From Psychrobacillus glaciei (GTDB taxonomy: Bacteria; Bacillota; Bacilli; Bacillales_A; Planococcaceae): 64,000 bases of DNA. Positions 28,448 through 37,278 of the stretch are shown piece by piece. A program made the position numbers and the translations under genes. The DNA lies in the NCBI RefSeq assembly GCF_008973485.1, contig NZ_CP031223.1, positions 4,240,001 to 4,304,000 of the forward strand. The letters run 5' to 3'. Below the pieces are notes generated by a model, which did no database searches, was not told where the DNA came from, and saw nothing but the letters and a program-made list of their open reading frames with translations. Numbering within the stretch: position 1 is the first letter of the stretch; each line of letters begins with the position of its first letter.

Positions 28448-29660
28448 ATGATGAATCCAGTAATTGGTCTGGATGTGGCAAAAGGCGAAAGTCAGGTTCA
28501 AGCATTCTTAGATAAAAAACAACCGTATAAAAAGAGCTTTAAAGTAGCACACACACTGGAAGGGCTGACAATTCTTTTAGAGTTTATTAGAGAAATAGAA
28601 GTGGCTTCTGGAGAAAGGCCCCCCATTGTTTTGGAATCCACTGGCCACTATCATACACCAGTTGTCCAATTTTTCGAAGACAGAGGTTATTTAATAATCA
28701 TGGTTAATCCACTCGTTTCGTATCGAGCAAAAAGTTCCAGTTTACGTAAAGTAAAGACAGATATCATAGACGCTCGTCATCTCTGCGAGATGTTTTATAA
28801 AGAGGACTTAGAGCCTTATAAACAGCGAGGAATCCAGCTCTTAAATTTACGTCATCTTACAAGACAACATGAAAATATTACAGGTATGTATGTACAAACT
28901 AAACTACAATTCCAATCCGTTTTAGATCAAGTATTTCCTGAATACTGTGGGGTCTTTGGAGATCTTTATTCAGATGTCTCCTTACTGACCTTACAAGCAT
29001 TTCCTACTTCTGAGGAAGTGATTGCAACACGTGAAGAAACAGTCGCCAAAAAAATAAAGGAATTCTGTAAAAGTCGTTCTCAAAAATGGGCAAACAGTCA
29101 GTCAGAAAAGTTAAAGGCTGCCGCAGATCGCAACCCATTCCAGAAAACCTTATACAATAGTCTTATCTTAAGCATAAATATGTATATTAAGATGCTTCTA
29201 GAATATAAAAAACATCTATCAGATCTGGAAAGAGAGATAGATGCTTTAGCAAAAAGCATGGAAGAATATAAGATTCTCCAATCCATCCCCGGTATTGGTG
29301 AGAAAATCGCAGCAACGATTATTTCGGAGATTGGGGAGATCGATCGGTTTAATCATCCTAAAAAGTTAGTTGCCTTTGCAGGAATTGATCCAAGTGTTTT
29401 TGAATCGGATTACCAAAAGAGGTTCTAGTAGACTACGACATGCCTTATATATGGCCGTTAAAAGTGCCATTCGTGATAGTCGCAAGAAGAAAACGACAGA
29501 TGAACTCATTCCTCGAAATAAGAGGTTAAGGGAGTTTTATGATAAGAAACGTGAAGAAGGAAAGCCCTTTAAAGTAGCTGTAATAGCATGTGCAAATAAG
29601 CTTTTACATTGGATTTATGCACTTTTAAAAAACAAATCATTTTTCCAAGATCTTACCTAG
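28448..29660 (+). pseudogene. IS110-family DEDD transposase, disrupted by internal deletion/frameshift
   Basis: The first frame (28448-29428) has the RuvC-like DEDD domain: Asp in GLDVAKGES, Glu in LESTGHYH, and two Asp in KTDIIDARHL. It continues to FAGIDPSVFESD and then runs into YQKRF-stop. The second frame (from about 29402 to 29660) resumes with NRITKRGSSRLRHALY, containing the serine of the Tnp domain, and ends KNKSFFQDLT. Intact family members have a few residues (usually GKF plus a short stretch) between ES and NRITKRGSS; those codons are missing, so a small deletion has fused and frameshifted the gene. AGGAGG stands before the ATG at 28448. Confidence 0.85.
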
Positions 29661-29825
29661 TTTTAAAATATAACTAAAAAGCCTAAACCTTTCCAAAAGC
29701 AGAAAATTGAAAGGTTATTTGGCATGCACAATTTTAGTATAGCATGAACTAATTTTTTTTTTATTAATAAATATTGACAAACTATTGGCTGGTTTAGTTG
29801 AAAAACAAAGTCATTGTTCAATTGC

Positions 29826-30380
29826 TCATTGTGTCAATATATATGAAAAGCCGTTGTCATTTCCGTAACTAAATCTCCCGATTTTCCCTTCTTCTTTTGT
29901 AGAGAAAAGGACTTCACCTTCTACATTTATAGTTTTTTCTTCACCACCATTTTTTTGATAACCTACCTTTGCTATGAAGGTATAACGATTCGGAATTTTC
30001 TCACTTCGATCGATCGAGACTTCTTTAAAACTTAACTTATATCCATTAAAATCAGCAACACTTTGATATGAAGTACCGAACGCCATCATAAAGGAATCTA
30101 GTTCGCTCTCTGTGAAATAACCTCCATATACCTTTTCTAAATACTTAGATAATTCCAGATTTTCTCCTATTCCATTATTGACAGTCTTGTATTTAGGATT
30201 CCACAATAAGTCCATAAACTTCTCGTCTGGTCCAGTAAATTGAAGCTCTAGAACTTTTTGAATTACTGTCTTATTCGGATCCTCTGTTTCATCTTGGGAG
30301 CAACCAGAAATTAAAAATCCTGATATTAAAATAATTAATGTCAAAAAAACAATAAGTGTTTTGTTCTTACGTTGATACAT
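29826..30380 (-). CDS. Hypothetical lipoprotein
   Basis: Starting at the ATG at 30380 (AAAGGGGG upstream), the product has 184 residues with a signal peptide MYQRKNKTLIVFLTL and lipobox ISGC (Cys near 27). The mature part has mixed alpha/beta character with WNPKYK and a terminal segment rich in Glu/Lys; I do not recognise a named family. A frame extends upstream to 30485 but without a ribosome binding site. First of several small lipoprotein genes in this plastic segment, which may be surface or stress proteins. Confidence 0.75.
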   Translation of the reverse strand: MYQRKNKTLIVFLTLIILISGFLISGCSQDETEDPNKTVIQKVLELQFTGPDEKFMDLLWNPKYKTVNNGIGENLELSKYLEKVYGGYFTESELDSFMMAFGTSYQSVADFNGYKLSFKEVSIDRSEKIPNRYTFIAKVGYQKNGGEEKTINVEGEVLFSTKEEGKIGRFSYGNDNGFSYILTQ

Positions 30381-30522
30381 TACATAACCCCCTTTGAAAT
30401 TAATACGTTTTACACTCCAAGAAGATTCAAAAATTCTTATTTTTTGAATTTCACTATCACTTCCTGATACTCTCACATTTACCAATTTTCATAACATTAA
30501 CAAACTTTTCCTTATTAAACTA

Positions 30523-31202
30523 GTCGAGTAGAAGGGAACCTTTCTACCTTGTGGTAGATTGTGTTCCTCCCCCCTCACAGAACCGTGCTTGCGCTATTTA
30601 CGCACACGGCTCCTCCAAGTCACCATTCACAAGATGTACCTAATCTCTTTCGATCAGATTTGCTTATTCTGCTATCCTTAATAGTTTAGTTTCCACTTAT
30701 TATCTCTACCTCTGCGTGTAGTAAATGTGTCACTAGTAAGGGTGATAACCTGGTAGCAGCCTTTCCTCCATCGGCATTACCCAACTTCATAGGTACTACG
30801 CTGCTATCCGACTCCCTACAACGGCATTTGGTTTCCTTGCTTATTATCGCTTGTACACCATACTCTTCTATAGGAAGAGACCGGTAGGGTCTCCCGAGTT
30901 GCCGTATCATATCCATGTGTGACGTGCCAAGGTCTCTGACCCCAGAGAGGTTTTATCCTTCTTGCCTTTAACGATGGATAAAATATAGCTTTCTGATGTG
31001 CTTAAGGCATCAGCCCTCTCAATTTACTAACATTATGGAGCTCAATCCCTTCAACCATTTGGCTTTCGGCCCGCCACCTAACTGTCTACGCCTAAAGGCT
31101 ACTGTTACCATTAGCCCTCCAAGACTCGCTACGAGTGAATGGCTAGTTCTTTCTCGACGGGAATCCCACCCGCTATATGATACGACCTAGGCTCGGCCGC
31201 AC
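30523..31202 (-). mobile_element. ORF-less group II intron, apparently full length (about 680 bases)
   Basis: On the minus strand the element begins GTGCGGCC at 31202, the group II 5' consensus (GTGYG), and ends just after domain VI at 30523. Domain V is clear at 30580-30612: GAGCCGTG pairs with CACGGTTC and keeps the AGC triad position and a two-base bulge. Domain VI follows (GGAAC...TCTACC-ACAA-GGTAGA-AA-GGTTCC), with unpaired A residues on its 3' side as branch-point candidates. No reverse transcriptase/maturase is encoded. Joining the flanks rebuilds AACGGGTGCTT-TAGTTTAAT, which matches the repeat at 28.19 kb, so both ends are defined by the target. Confidence 0.82.
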
Positions 31203-31252
31203 AAGCACCCGTTACTTTAAGTTCACTAATTCACTAACTTTTGTTTTCAATT

Positions 31253-31696
31253 TTATTTAGATTGTTTAATCCAAATTTTCCAATCAGAAATCCCTTCAAC
31301 CATAAAAATGTTTAAATTCTCAGTAACCGGAACTCCGCTTTTAATATAACCCACTTCATATCCAAATTCGTCACTTATAATTACGGTTTGAATGTCACCA
31401 CTTTCCTCAAATGGTCCATTCATTTGAACTATTTCTTTAGCTACCCATTGACCGTCTTCTTTATGAACGTCAGCTACCCAAATATCCTTATCATTCATTG
31501 CACCTCTAAAAACAATTAAAACTAACTCTTTATTCACTTTATGAGAACCATACACATTTATTTCTCTTTCTTCGTTTCCAACCTCTATCGTCTTTAAAGC
31601 ATCTTCTGGATTATTAACTAAATTTTGATTACTTTCAGTACACCCTGCAATTAAAAAACCAAATGATATAACTATAATGATTAATTTTAACTTCAT
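31253..31696 (-). CDS. Hypothetical lipoprotein
   Basis: 147 residues from the ATG at 31696 (GAAAAGGGTG upstream). Signal peptide MKLKLIIIVISFGFL with lipobox IAGC (Cys about 18). The mature domain has beta-rich stretches such as ELVLIVFRGAMNDKDIWVADV and a Trp-containing C-terminus SDWKIWIKQSK. No recognised family. The stop lies 50 bases upstream of the group II intron insertion. Confidence 0.72.
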   Translation of the reverse strand: MKLKLIIIVISFGFLIAGCTESNQNLVNNPEDALKTIEVGNEEREINVYGSHKVNKELVLIVFRGAMNDKDIWVADVHKEDGQWVAKEIVQMNGPFEESGDIQTVIISDEFGYEVGYIKSGVPVTENLNIFMVEGISDWKIWIKQSK

Positions 31697-31750
31697 TTTT
31701 TCACCCTTTTCAATTATTAAAATAGGTGCTCGGTTCATTACAAATCAATT

Positions 31751-31831
31751 ACACTAAACTGCTGCGTTAGTTCAACAAGCAAAAAGGCTTTACTCCTTCT
31801 GAAAGTAAAGTTAGCACCCATTAGTTGAAGA
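31751..31831. repeat. Dispersed repeat element with internal terminator arms
   Basis: ACTAAACTGCTGCGTTAGTTCAAC on the left and TTAGCACCCATTAGTTGAA on the right enclose GGCTTTACT...AGTAAAG. It lies between two lipoprotein genes, downstream of the one at 31833-32207. Confidence 0.6.
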
Positions 31832-31832
31832 A

Positions 31833-32207
31833 TCAGGGGTTGAATATTTGCCTCAATTCCTTTGGGACAATCATAACATTTACAATTTTATATTCCGATT
31901 GATTGTCTAATAGGGGTGCAAATTCAACCAATAACATTTCCCCGTTCTCCATTGTAATTAGTTCGTAATCTTTAAAATTAGAACCCTCTATTAAAATGTC
32001 CTTAAAATGATTAAATTCAATTTCTGAAATCGAATTCTCTGCACCTTCATAAAATAACGATTGAAATCCGTCGTAATTTTGAATATCAATTTGATACTTC
32101 ATCAAGGATGCTGCATTCATTGGCGAATCTGGTCTTACTCTCTCCTCATCGCTACAACCAACTAACAATAATGATAAAAGTAACAATACTGCAAATTGCC
32201 TTTTCAA
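31833..32207 (-). CDS. Hypothetical small lipoprotein
   Basis: 124 residues. Signal peptide MKRQFAVLLLLSLLLVGC with lipobox LVGC (Cys 18), followed by SDEERVRPDSPMNAASL and an otherwise unrecognised domain ending in MIVPKELRQIF. Two upstream purine-rich stretches (GGGGGGAAATG) give the ribosome binding site. No function assignable. Confidence 0.72.
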   Translation of the reverse strand: MKRQFAVLLLLSLLLVGCSDEERVRPDSPMNAASLMKYQIDIQNYDGFQSLFYEGAENSISEIEFNHFKDILIEGSNFKDYELITMENGEMLLVEFAPLLDNQSEYKIVNVMIVPKELRQIFNP

Positions 32208-32270
32208 TCATTTCCCCCCTCTTTTATCTCACCTTAACTATTCCAATTCAATGTTATACCTTTATTTTCC

Positions 32271-32295
32271 TTGTTGAACTAAACTGCCCCATTAG
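32271..32295. repeat. Dispersed repeat, left half only
   Basis: TTGTTGAACTAAACTGCCCC followed by ATTAG, a partial copy of the family seen at 31.75, 32.81 and 33.41 kb. Confidence 0.5.
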
Positions 32296-32475
32296 CCTTC
32301 TATGAAGTGCAAAGAATGAAAATGGGTAGTGGAGTCAATATTAATAGTCTACCGAAAACAATAGACCGCTTAATCTCCGCTCTCCCCTTTTTTAACGATT
32401 AAGGAGGGGTCTTCTTAAGTATTGTCATTTTTCTTTTCTTGAAGAAATTAATTTTCATGGTAGCTCAACATTTCC

Positions 32476-32775
32476 TTAACTTTCACGACTGTATGAGGTC
32501 CAAATTTTATAAATGTATTTGCCATTTCTCTCAGTTACTTCTTTAATTACTGTCACCTTTACATTTAGGTAATCTGCCCATTTAGGTATAAAATCAGTTA
32601 AATAATCTATTATTTTTTCATCAGGAGTTGCATACCCCACATTAACTTTATTAACTAAGTAAATTAAAAATTCCGGATATAATGAATCCGTCCATTCATA
32701 AGCTTCAAACAACGAATCAAAGATTCTATTATCTTCTGAATATTGCCCACTTAGCCATTGTATTTCCATAAGCAT
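32476..32775 (-). CDS. Hypothetical protein
   Basis: 99 residues or slightly fewer (a second ATG lies two codons in, with AAAGGGGC upstream). Acidic, aromatic-rich, without signal peptide or membrane helix; contains WLSGQYSEDNRIFDS near the start and KIWTSYSRES at the end. I do not recognise a family. It lies on the same strand as the small lipoprotein genes. Confidence 0.55.
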   Translation of the reverse strand: MLMEIQWLSGQYSEDNRIFDSLFEAYEWTDSLYPEFLIYLVNKVNVGYATPDEKIIDYLTDFIPKWADYLNVKVTVIKEVTERNGKYIYKIWTSYSRES

Positions 32776-32807
32776 TGCCCCTTTGGTTCTTCGTTTTAAT
32801 TCTGTTT

Positions 32808-32876
32808 GTTCAACTAAACTGCTGCGTTAGTAAAAAAAGCTTTACTCCTCATTGAAGTAAAGCACCCATTAGTTGA
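32808..32876. repeat. Complete dispersed repeat acting as a terminator
   Basis: TTCAACTAA at the left and TTAGTTGAA at the right are exact inverted ends. Inside, GCTTTACT and AGTAAAGC form a stem that on the minus strand is followed by TTTTTTTAC, so the element is a ready-made terminator for the gene ending at 32903. Confidence 0.7.
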
Positions 32877-32902
32877 ATAAATTGCATTACCTTACTTATC
32901 CT

Positions 32903-33352
32903 TCAAAATATGAACTTCTTGATTTTGATATGCTGACACCGTTTGGAGAGAATTTTTATGAACCCCTTTCTATCAAAAGGAGAAATGAGTACAGAATTAT
33001 ATTGACCGTATACAATCTCAAGCCTTTTTATAGATAACGCAGGACTTGATAATGGGTTCTTTGTTTTTTCTACAGACGTTATATTGTCTAATGGAATATT
33101 TCTTTTAAAAGGACCAAACCTGATAATTAAGTTGTTATCTTCTATGACATAAAAGGTGGTTAACCACATCCATAAAATAAAAATTGGTAAAATAATAGAA
33201 AGAGAAAATGTAATTATAAATCCCAAAATATCCAGTGTTTTATCAACAAGTACATAAACACCACTTCCTAGAACAAAAATCATAGCTATCCAAACGATAA
33301 TGGATAACCACCAATCTTTTCGTGACTTAAATTTCAATAAGTTCACCTCCAA
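32903..33352 (-). CDS. Membrane protein with bacterial PH-like domain
   Basis: 149 residues with two N-terminal membrane helices (about 17-38 and 42-66) and a C-terminal beta-rich domain, starting TTFYVIEDNNLIIRFGPFKRNIPLDNITSVEK, which is the typical bPH_6/YyaB-like pattern (strand, IPL-x-I-SV turn). AGGTGAAC serves as ribosome binding site. These domains are common in Bacillus near the membrane, without assigned function. It ends in a repeat-borne terminator. Confidence 0.7.
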   Translation of the reverse strand: MEVNLLKFKSRKDWWLSIIVWIAMIFVLGSGVYVLVDKTLDILGFIITFSLSIILPIFILWMWLTTFYVIEDNNLIIRFGPFKRNIPLDNITSVEKTKNPLSSPALSIKRLEIVYGQYNSVLISPFDRKGFIKILSKRCQHIKIKKFIF

Positions 33353-33410
33353 GAAATTCGAAACTTCTATCTTTCTTACGATTAACCTAAATCAAGAGAT
33401 TCATGTGCGT

Positions 33411-33440
33411 ATTCAACTAAACTGCGGCATTAGTTCAAGT
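33411..33440. repeat. Dispersed repeat, partial copy
   Basis: TTCAACTAAACTGCGGCATT followed by AGTTCAAG, upstream of the PH-domain gene. Confidence 0.55.
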
Positions 33441-33983
33441 AAAAGTTTTCGCAATACTCAGATTTATATTAACATATAATTTCAAATTTCTCTCAAAAAA
33501 TAAGTCTAGTATATCTAAATCGCAACAATTTTAGCATTTGTTTCAACAACACCCTACAAATTTATGCGGTGTCTTCAATTATTGTGTGTATTGATGCGTT
33601 AATTAGTCTGCCAAATTGACTAAAGCATTAATATAACTACCTAAAGGAAGGCAACAATTCATATGCGAATTGTGTCCCCCATTAGGTAGTTATTAAATGT
33701 TTTCTCCCCTAAAAACGAACCTATTACCAGAAGCATATTGTCTTTCTATTGTGTGCTGTTGATTGGAGCGGAAGGGGCGACTCCAGCGGGAAAAGCGTGT
33801 CCAAGTGAGACCCCTCAGCGAAGTGAGGAGGCTCACGGACCTTCCGCCTGAAGCGGAAATTAACCTGTTAATGCATAAAAACTCATATACTTTCATATTC
33901 CTCTAGTACATACAATTAAACATAATCTTCTAGAGAGTTGAGCTTAGCAACTCTCTTTTTTCATGGTTACTAATTAAACTTTT
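33441..33983. other. Intergenic region with a second repeat type, no gene
   Basis: No coding frame with a ribosome binding site. Contains the GC-rich repeat at 33753-33870 and a hairpin AGAGAGTTG/CAACTCTCT at 33932-33956 followed by six T on the plus strand, which has no plus-strand gene to serve. Confidence 0.5.
33753..33870. repeat. GC-rich intergenic repeat (GATTGGAGCGGA type)
   Basis: Begins TTGATTGGAGCGGAAGGGGC and closes near GAAGCGGAAATT, with inner inverted arms such as GTGAGACCCCTCAGC/GAAGTGAGGAGGCTCAC. It is far richer in G+C than its surroundings. A shortened copy starts TTGATTGGAGCGACAGG near 58.46 kb. Similar intergenic sequences are common in Bacillaceae and Planococcaceae as far as I recall. 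Confidence 0.65.
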
Positions 33984-35759
33984 TCAAGACATATCAGAAA
34001 ATTCCCCACTTTTTGGTGAAAGCCTTTTTTGCTTACATTGTTCTTCCAGCATTTTTATTAATATTTGTTGGATAATGATCGATTCGGATGTTGCAAGTAA
34101 AGAGTCTGCTAGATTTACCCGTTCTAACGGATCTCTTGTAACATTATATAACTCAAATTGCTCTGGGACCGGCTCTTCTTTTATAGTCGTCACACAGAAG
34201 TTGTTTTTTTCAGTTATCGTTATGTCAACATTACACGGACTCGACCAAAACTGTGGATTATCGAAGTAGCGAGCTAGTTTCCAAGTCTCTTTTTCTTTCA
34301 TTATTCCCGTCTCTAACGTCGTAATCACTGCTTCGATATGGTTTGGTTGGACTACTGATTCATAAGGTATTCCAGTTACTGGATTTGTTTGATTCAAACC
34401 TTTCGAGACATCATCATCTGTCATAAAGTAGATAGGTTCATTTGCTCGTAAGAAGTGTTCATTTCCTTTAATTAGTGGTGTTAAATTTCTTCCAACTAAT
34501 AATTGTGCCTCCAAATGATCGTTTGAAAGTTTTTTACGAATCTCTTCTACGTTTATATCTGCTAGTCCCAACAATGTAGGAAGGATATCGACATGACTTG
34601 TTAACATTTCGGTGCCAATTTGTTTAGGGAAAAGAGTAGGACTATGAATAATCAATGGGACATGAATGGATTCTTCATACATGTTATACCACTTTTGATA
34701 GAGACCACCATGTGCCCCCAGTTGTTCTCCATGATCGGATGTAAATAGTATTATCGTATTATCATAAAAACTGGATTGTTGAAGTGCCTTGAAAACCTTA
34801 TGCATTTCCTGATCTGCCTTTTTTGTTAAGCTATAGTATAGTTGGCGATAGAAATTGTTATCTATGATTGGTTGTAATACCTTGGGGTATGTGGTGCGGT
34901 AACTTTCTTGAGCCGTAGGTTTAGTAAGAAGAGACTCCCCAACTGTAGGAGCAGGCGGAATGTATGGAAGCATTGGATCCACTTCAAAGTTAAAGTTTGG
35001 GGAAATTGCTGATAGTACCCCGTAAATCGCAATATCGTGAGGGTTTACAAAAGAACACATGATAAACCAGGGATTATCCTCATGATGGCACGTTGACTTT
35101 TCATCCAGTGACTTGATTAGTTGGACAGTTTCACTAGCGTACACCTCGTCTCGTCCACTCGTACCAGTTCCTGCGGAGGAGGCAGAGTTTCGTGGATTTG
35201 CTCCGTGGGGCTCTGGTCCAATCCAACCGGAATATCCAAAAGAATCGAGACGGTTTGCCTTTTCATACATTTTTTCTTTTTCTTTATCTGGAACTCCTGT
35301 TATCGGATTATAGCTTACAACTTGGTTTTTTGTACCTGGAATTAATATATCTTCATCCGAAGCATGCCATTTCCCTTTCCAAAAAGTATTATATCCCGCA
35401 GCTCGAAAGTAATCTCCCATCGTTGGCACCGTGTTTGGATCAAGCCAAAATAGATCTGGATCAAATGAACCTTTTGCGCCTCCGGGAGTTTGTGTTACCC
35501 CGTGAAGTGAGGGATATTGCCCGGTATATAATGTTGCTCTACTTGGAGAGCAGGCGCTGCTCCCTGCATAATGATTTAAGAATTCCATTCCGTTCTTTTT
35601 TAATAGTTCATGGGTCGGTAAATGTTCTTTCCGCCATTCCTTTAATTCCTGCGTTTCATAAACAGTAGGAAAGCGCTCTTGATCAACCATTAAAAAGAGA
35701 AAATTCGGTTGTTTTTTTCGCTTGTTTGGAGGATTGTGCTTTCTTTTATTGTCATCCAT
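33984..35759 (-). CDS. Sulfatase-family (alkaline phosphatase superfamily) hydrolase
   Basis: 591 residues. The sulfatase signature SACSPSRATLYTG (about residues 66-78) contains the Cys that becomes formylglycine (C-x-P-x-R). Other marks are LMVDQERFP near the N-terminus (metal site), GKWHASD near 133, and FTSDHGEQLGAHG near 345. There is no signal peptide; the N-terminus is strongly basic, so the enzyme appears cytosolic. It would hydrolyse a sulfate ester or a related phosphonate/phosphate ester. No maturase is adjacent. Single gene facing no partner; downstream is the GC-rich repeat. Confidence 0.85.
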   Translation of the reverse strand: MDDNKRKHNPPNKRKKQPNFLFLMVDQERFPTVYETQELKEWRKEHLPTHELLKKNGMEFLNHYAGSSACSPSRATLYTGQYPSLHGVTQTPGGAKGSFDPDLFWLDPNTVPTMGDYFRAAGYNTFWKGKWHASDEDILIPGTKNQVVSYNPITGVPDKEKEKMYEKANRLDSFGYSGWIGPEPHGANPRNSASSAGTGTSGRDEVYASETVQLIKSLDEKSTCHHEDNPWFIMCSFVNPHDIAIYGVLSAISPNFNFEVDPMLPYIPPAPTVGESLLTKPTAQESYRTTYPKVLQPIIDNNFYRQLYYSLTKKADQEMHKVFKALQQSSFYDNTIILFTSDHGEQLGAHGGLYQKWYNMYEESIHVPLIIHSPTLFPKQIGTEMLTSHVDILPTLLGLADINVEEIRKKLSNDHLEAQLLVGRNLTPLIKGNEHFLRANEPIYFMTDDDVSKGLNQTNPVTGIPYESVVQPNHIEAVITTLETGIMKEKETWKLARYFDNPQFWSSPCNVDITITEKNNFCVTTIKEEPVPEQFELYNVTRDPLERVNLADSLLATSESIIIQQILIKMLEEQCKQKRLSPKSGEFSDMS

Positions 35760-35849
35760 TTTTACACCTTCTTTTCTATTTTTTAATACTATATGTACAT
35801 GACAAAAATAATGGCCTCGCTATTGTCACCTTTTATTTCATAACACACG

Positions 35850-35886
35850 AAAAAACCGACTTCCAAATTGGATAGCCGGTTTTATT
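35850..35886 (-). terminator. Terminator after the symporter gene
   Basis: Minus strand AAACCGGC...GTCGGTTTTTTC, stem with one mismatch, between the symporter stop and the sulfatase promoter region. Confidence 0.75.
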
Positions 35887-35905
35887 TACATTCTAATTTG
35901 TGTGC

Positions 35906-37171
35906 TTATTTTAAGGAAGAATAATATTCCTCTTTTTTCACCGTGTCAAACCGCCCTTCCCACTTAGACATAACAATGGTAGCAAGAGAATTACCTACTA
36001 CATTTACCACTGTCCGTGCCATATCAAGAAGTCGGTCAATACCAGCAATGAATGCAAGTCCTTCAGGAGGAATACCTACAGTTCCTAAAGTAGCTAGTAA
36101 GACAACGAAAGAAACTCCTGGCACCCCAGCGATTCCTTTGGATGTAAGCATCAACACTAGAACCAATGTAATTTGCTGCGTAATACTCAAATCAATATGA
36201 TACATTTGCGCGATAAAAATCGCTGCAATAGCTTGATATAGAGTTGATCCATCCAAGTTGAAAGAATATCCTGTTGGTACGACAAAAGATACAATATCTT
36301 TTGGAGCACCGAACTTCTCCATTTTCTCCATTACTTTCGGCAATACTGTTTCAGAGCTTGAAGTGGAATAAGCTAATAGCAGTTCGTCTTTTAATACTTT
36401 CATAAGATGAAAAATATTTATACCGACCAACTTTGCTATGCCACCTAGCACAAAAATTATAAAAAAGATCATCGTAGCGTAGACGAGTATCATTAGCTTT
36501 CCAAGTGGCAGCAACGATTCCAATCCAAACTTTGAAACAGTAACACCAATTAAAGCAAATACGCCAAATGGAGCAAACTTCATAATTAGATTCGTCACCC
36601 AAAACATGGCATCCGCGGTACCTTGAAAAAATGCAAGCACCGGTTTTCCTTTTTCACCAATCGCTGCAATACCTAACCCAAAAAGTACAGAAAAGAAGAT
36701 AATCGCTAGCATATTACCTTCCGACATTGCTTTCACAATATTGCTTGGCACAGCATTGACAATTACATCCGCAAAACCATGATGTTGTACTTCTTCACTC
36801 GTTTGAACATATTGATCTATATCACCTTTGGATAATGTTGACATATCCAATCCAGCTCCTGGATGGAAGATGTTTGCCGCCAGTAAACCAACAACAATCG
36901 CGATTGTTGTAACAATTTCGAAGTAAATTAGCGTTTTTCCACCCAGTTTACCTAACTGCTTTATACTTCCCGTCCCCGCAACTCCTAAGATTAAAGTAGA
37001 AATAATAATTGGGACTACAATCATTTTAATCATGTTTATAAATATGGTTCCAATCGGTTGCAAATAAGTTTCTACTGCAGGATTTCCGAAAAAAATTGCT
37101 CCTACAAAGATTCCTAGTATGAGCCCGACAAGAATTTGATATGCCAAAGTAAACTTAAACTTTTTCTTCAT
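35906..37171 (-). CDS. Dicarboxylate/amino acid:cation symporter (glutamate/C4-dicarboxylate type)
   Basis: 421 residues of the DAACS family (GltP/GltT/DctA). Serine-rich hairpin LLAYSTSSSETVLPKVMEK (near 275), the NLDGSTLYQAIAAIFIAQ helix (near 305) with the conserved Asn-Asp-Gly, and the MARTVVNVVGN helix near 385 whose Asp/Arg/Asn side chains hold the carboxylates. It imports glutamate, aspartate or C4-dicarboxylates with protons or sodium. It is 107 bases downstream of a GlnL-like regulator gene on the same strand, so it is probably its target. Confidence 0.92.
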   Translation of the reverse strand: MKKKFKFTLAYQILVGLILGIFVGAIFFGNPAVETYLQPIGTIFINMIKMIVVPIIISTLILGVAGTGSIKQLGKLGGKTLIYFEIVTTIAIVVGLLAANIFHPGAGLDMSTLSKGDIDQYVQTSEEVQHHGFADVIVNAVPSNIVKAMSEGNMLAIIFFSVLFGLGIAAIGEKGKPVLAFFQGTADAMFWVTNLIMKFAPFGVFALIGVTVSKFGLESLLPLGKLMILVYATMIFFIIFVLGGIAKLVGINIFHLMKVLKDELLLAYSTSSSETVLPKVMEKMEKFGAPKDIVSFVVPTGYSFNLDGSTLYQAIAAIFIAQMYHIDLSITQQITLVLVLMLTSKGIAGVPGVSFVVLLATLGTVGIPPEGLAFIAGIDRLLDMARTVVNVVGNSLATIVMSKWEGRFDTVKKEEYYSSLK

Positions 37172-37278
37172 CTAAAACACCCCTTTTTATATTGAAAACG
37201 CTTTCTTATATCCAAAATAGCTTTTACAATATTATAAAAGGGACTTATAAAATCCGACAAAATCCGACGTTTATAATT

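Larger units (their letters stand above)
28248..29720 (+). mobile_element. IS110-family insertion sequence, decayed
   Basis: Boundaries are approximate because IS110 elements have no clear terminal inverted repeats. It contains about 180 bases of structured noncoding DNA before a DEDD recombinase gene that is interrupted by a small deletion. A hairpin AACCTTTC...GAAAGGTT stands after the gene. The position between two terminators and next to a dispersed repeat agrees with the intergenic targeting usual for the family. Confidence 0.75.

Noticed and set aside
30686-30916. 76-residue minus frame (MDMIRQLGRPYRS...)
   Set aside because: It lies wholly in the group II intron ribozyme; such frames are translations of structured RNA.
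35113-35668. Plus-strand frames of up to 158 residues opposite the sulfatase gene
   Set aside because: The sulfatase frame has complete motifs; the opposite frames have none and no ribosome binding sites.
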